Below, piece by piece: positions 63,010 through 64,000 of a DNA stretch of 64,000 nt (position 1 is the stretch's first letter; every line of letters begins with the position of its first letter). The DNA is taken from the NCBI GenBank assembly GCA_964020975.1, contig OZ026615.1:81716962-81780961 (forward strand), given 5' to 3'. The notes beneath the pieces are model-generated. The model was not told where the DNA came from, made no database searches, and saw nothing but the letters and a program-made list of their open reading frames with translations. A program made the position numbers and the translations under genes. The DNA comes from Hermodice carunculata. Taxonomy: Eukaryota > Annelida > Polychaeta > Eunicida > Amphinomidae.

Positions 63010-64000
63010 ATAAATAAATAAATAATTTTATCAGGAAAACTACCCCTTTACACCGGGGGCATCGATGGAACAGGGTGTATTCCATGATGCGTCCAAGTAT
63101 CTTACCCACTTAAAGTTTGCTTTCAACCGGTGTAACCAATCATCAATATCATAGTTTTGTCCCCCGCGCTAAAACTAGAGATAAACCACTCATTGGGAGA
63201 AAACTCTAGAAAGCGTAAGGACAAGTACATCGTGCACTTTTGGTTTACAATGTAGAAAATAAATGTTTATCATCGTCATAATTACAATGTATAAAATTAA
63301 AGTACACTTCAAAATAGATAAAACTTATATACAATATAGGAGCTCCATTTAAAATCTATGGGATCTGCACCTTACAGGGAACTGTACAACTCTATTTCTC
63401 TACTGTGAACAGGCACAGTTGAAGATATATATATACATATGCATATATACATGTGTGTATATATACATACAAACACACATACACACACATACACATTAGC
63501 TTATATATCACAGTTATTTTTTTAAGAATCTACACAGAAATGTCACAGCCAGCACCTTCAAGAGCTACCATACGGCAACGCCATGCTTCTTTAAGGAAAG
63601 TTTTACAAGCACTGTCAAATATATCATAAACAGCATGGTCATAATTGAACGATATTCCAAACAGTAGCGTAAATTTCGTAGTTAAGGAAGAGCGAGTAAA
63701 ATGTTCCCATACATGGGTATAACCATGTTCCAACAGGCATTTTTCCAAATTTCGCCAAATCTTAATTCTTAATTCCTTGGAGTGTTCACATGTGAAAGTG
63801 AAATGAAATAAATCTTCTATACCTTGATTACATAGTTTACAAATTCCGTTGGACAAATTCCATCTCTGTAATGTTTCTTCCAATCCTAGACATCCGGTTC
63901 TAGCCATAAATTTTAGTCTGGTGCCCTTGAAGTCATTTACCTGGAACATGTATCTCTCCCCAAGCGTGGAATACTTAATCAATTTGTAATGTGACAAGGA
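63010..64000 (-). mobile_element. LINE ORF2 C-terminus and 3' UTR, cut by window end
   Basis: A minus-strand frame 63997-63530 encodes the Cys/His-containing C-terminal block seen in L2/CR1-type ORF2 proteins: MARTGCLGLEETLQRWN, GICKLCNQGIEDLFHFTFTC and EHSKELRIKIW, to a stop. The untranslated part continues down to about 63010 with the shared GGGGTAGTTTTCC end and an (AATA)n tail. The frame is intact within the window, so this is the youngest-looking LINE here. TA/CA-rich microsatellite at 63427-63500. Confidence 0.75.

Overview
The window looks like nuclear DNA of a marine invertebrate. The genes are spliced and far apart, the sequence is AT-rich with many long microsatellites and G/C homopolymers, and most of it is transposon debris. 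The gene content (a GRL101/relaxin-receptor-like GPCR with lectin, LDLa and LRR modules, and a Cdc42-like GTPase) and the transposon set (CR1/Jockey-type LINEs, a Polinton, pogo-like MITEs, a tRNA-derived SINE) fit a lophotrochozoan or invertebrate deuterostome. I cannot name the species. A run of exactly 200 N at 51501-51700 marks an assembly gap.

Three host genes are supported. (1) 6226-9552 (+) is a long uninterrupted reading frame for a multidomain receptor: part of two C-type-lectin-like domains, four LDLa repeats, leucine-rich repeats and seven membrane segments. It is followed at once by what looks like a second TM5-TM7 block (9549-10069). (2) 27662-29179 (+) encodes a basic protein of about 505 residues that I do not recognise. 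(3) 53921-57791 (+) is a three-exon Cdc42/TC10-like Rho GTPase of 203 residues with all nucleotide-binding motifs but no CaaX box. Two weak exon candidates are also listed (4262-4546 minus; 25039-25152 plus).

The most informative region is 10.8-23.1 kb, a nest of insertions. A minus-strand LINE is split by a 9,736-bp element (11726-21461) with AG...CT termini, matching inverted ends and a perfect 6-bp target duplication (ATCTCT). Inside are recognisable capsid, adenovirus-type protease and packaging-ATPase parts, so it is a decayed Polinton/Maverick. It has itself been hit by at least three other elements: a ~2.4-kb unclassified element that contains a hairpin-capped element, a pogo-like element, and a foldback MITE. 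The order of events can be read from the nesting.

Other structure: a Penelope-like retroelement remnant near 2.1-2.9 kb; a LINE at 32.0-33.5 kb holding a tRNA-SINE with a 7-bp target duplication; a 3.3-kb element with ~0.6-kb inverted arms (33571-36838) containing a 378-bp MITE; a 1.4-kb TIR element with GGCGTTA-type iterated motifs (41376-42794); long diverged tandem arrays (43.8-46.8 kb, ~500-bp unit; 49.8-51.5 kb, ~430-bp unit); several short elements with TACAGT...ACTGTA ends; and LINE 3' ends at the right edge. Similarities were read by eye from the sequence, without database searches, so family names are recognitions and not search results.
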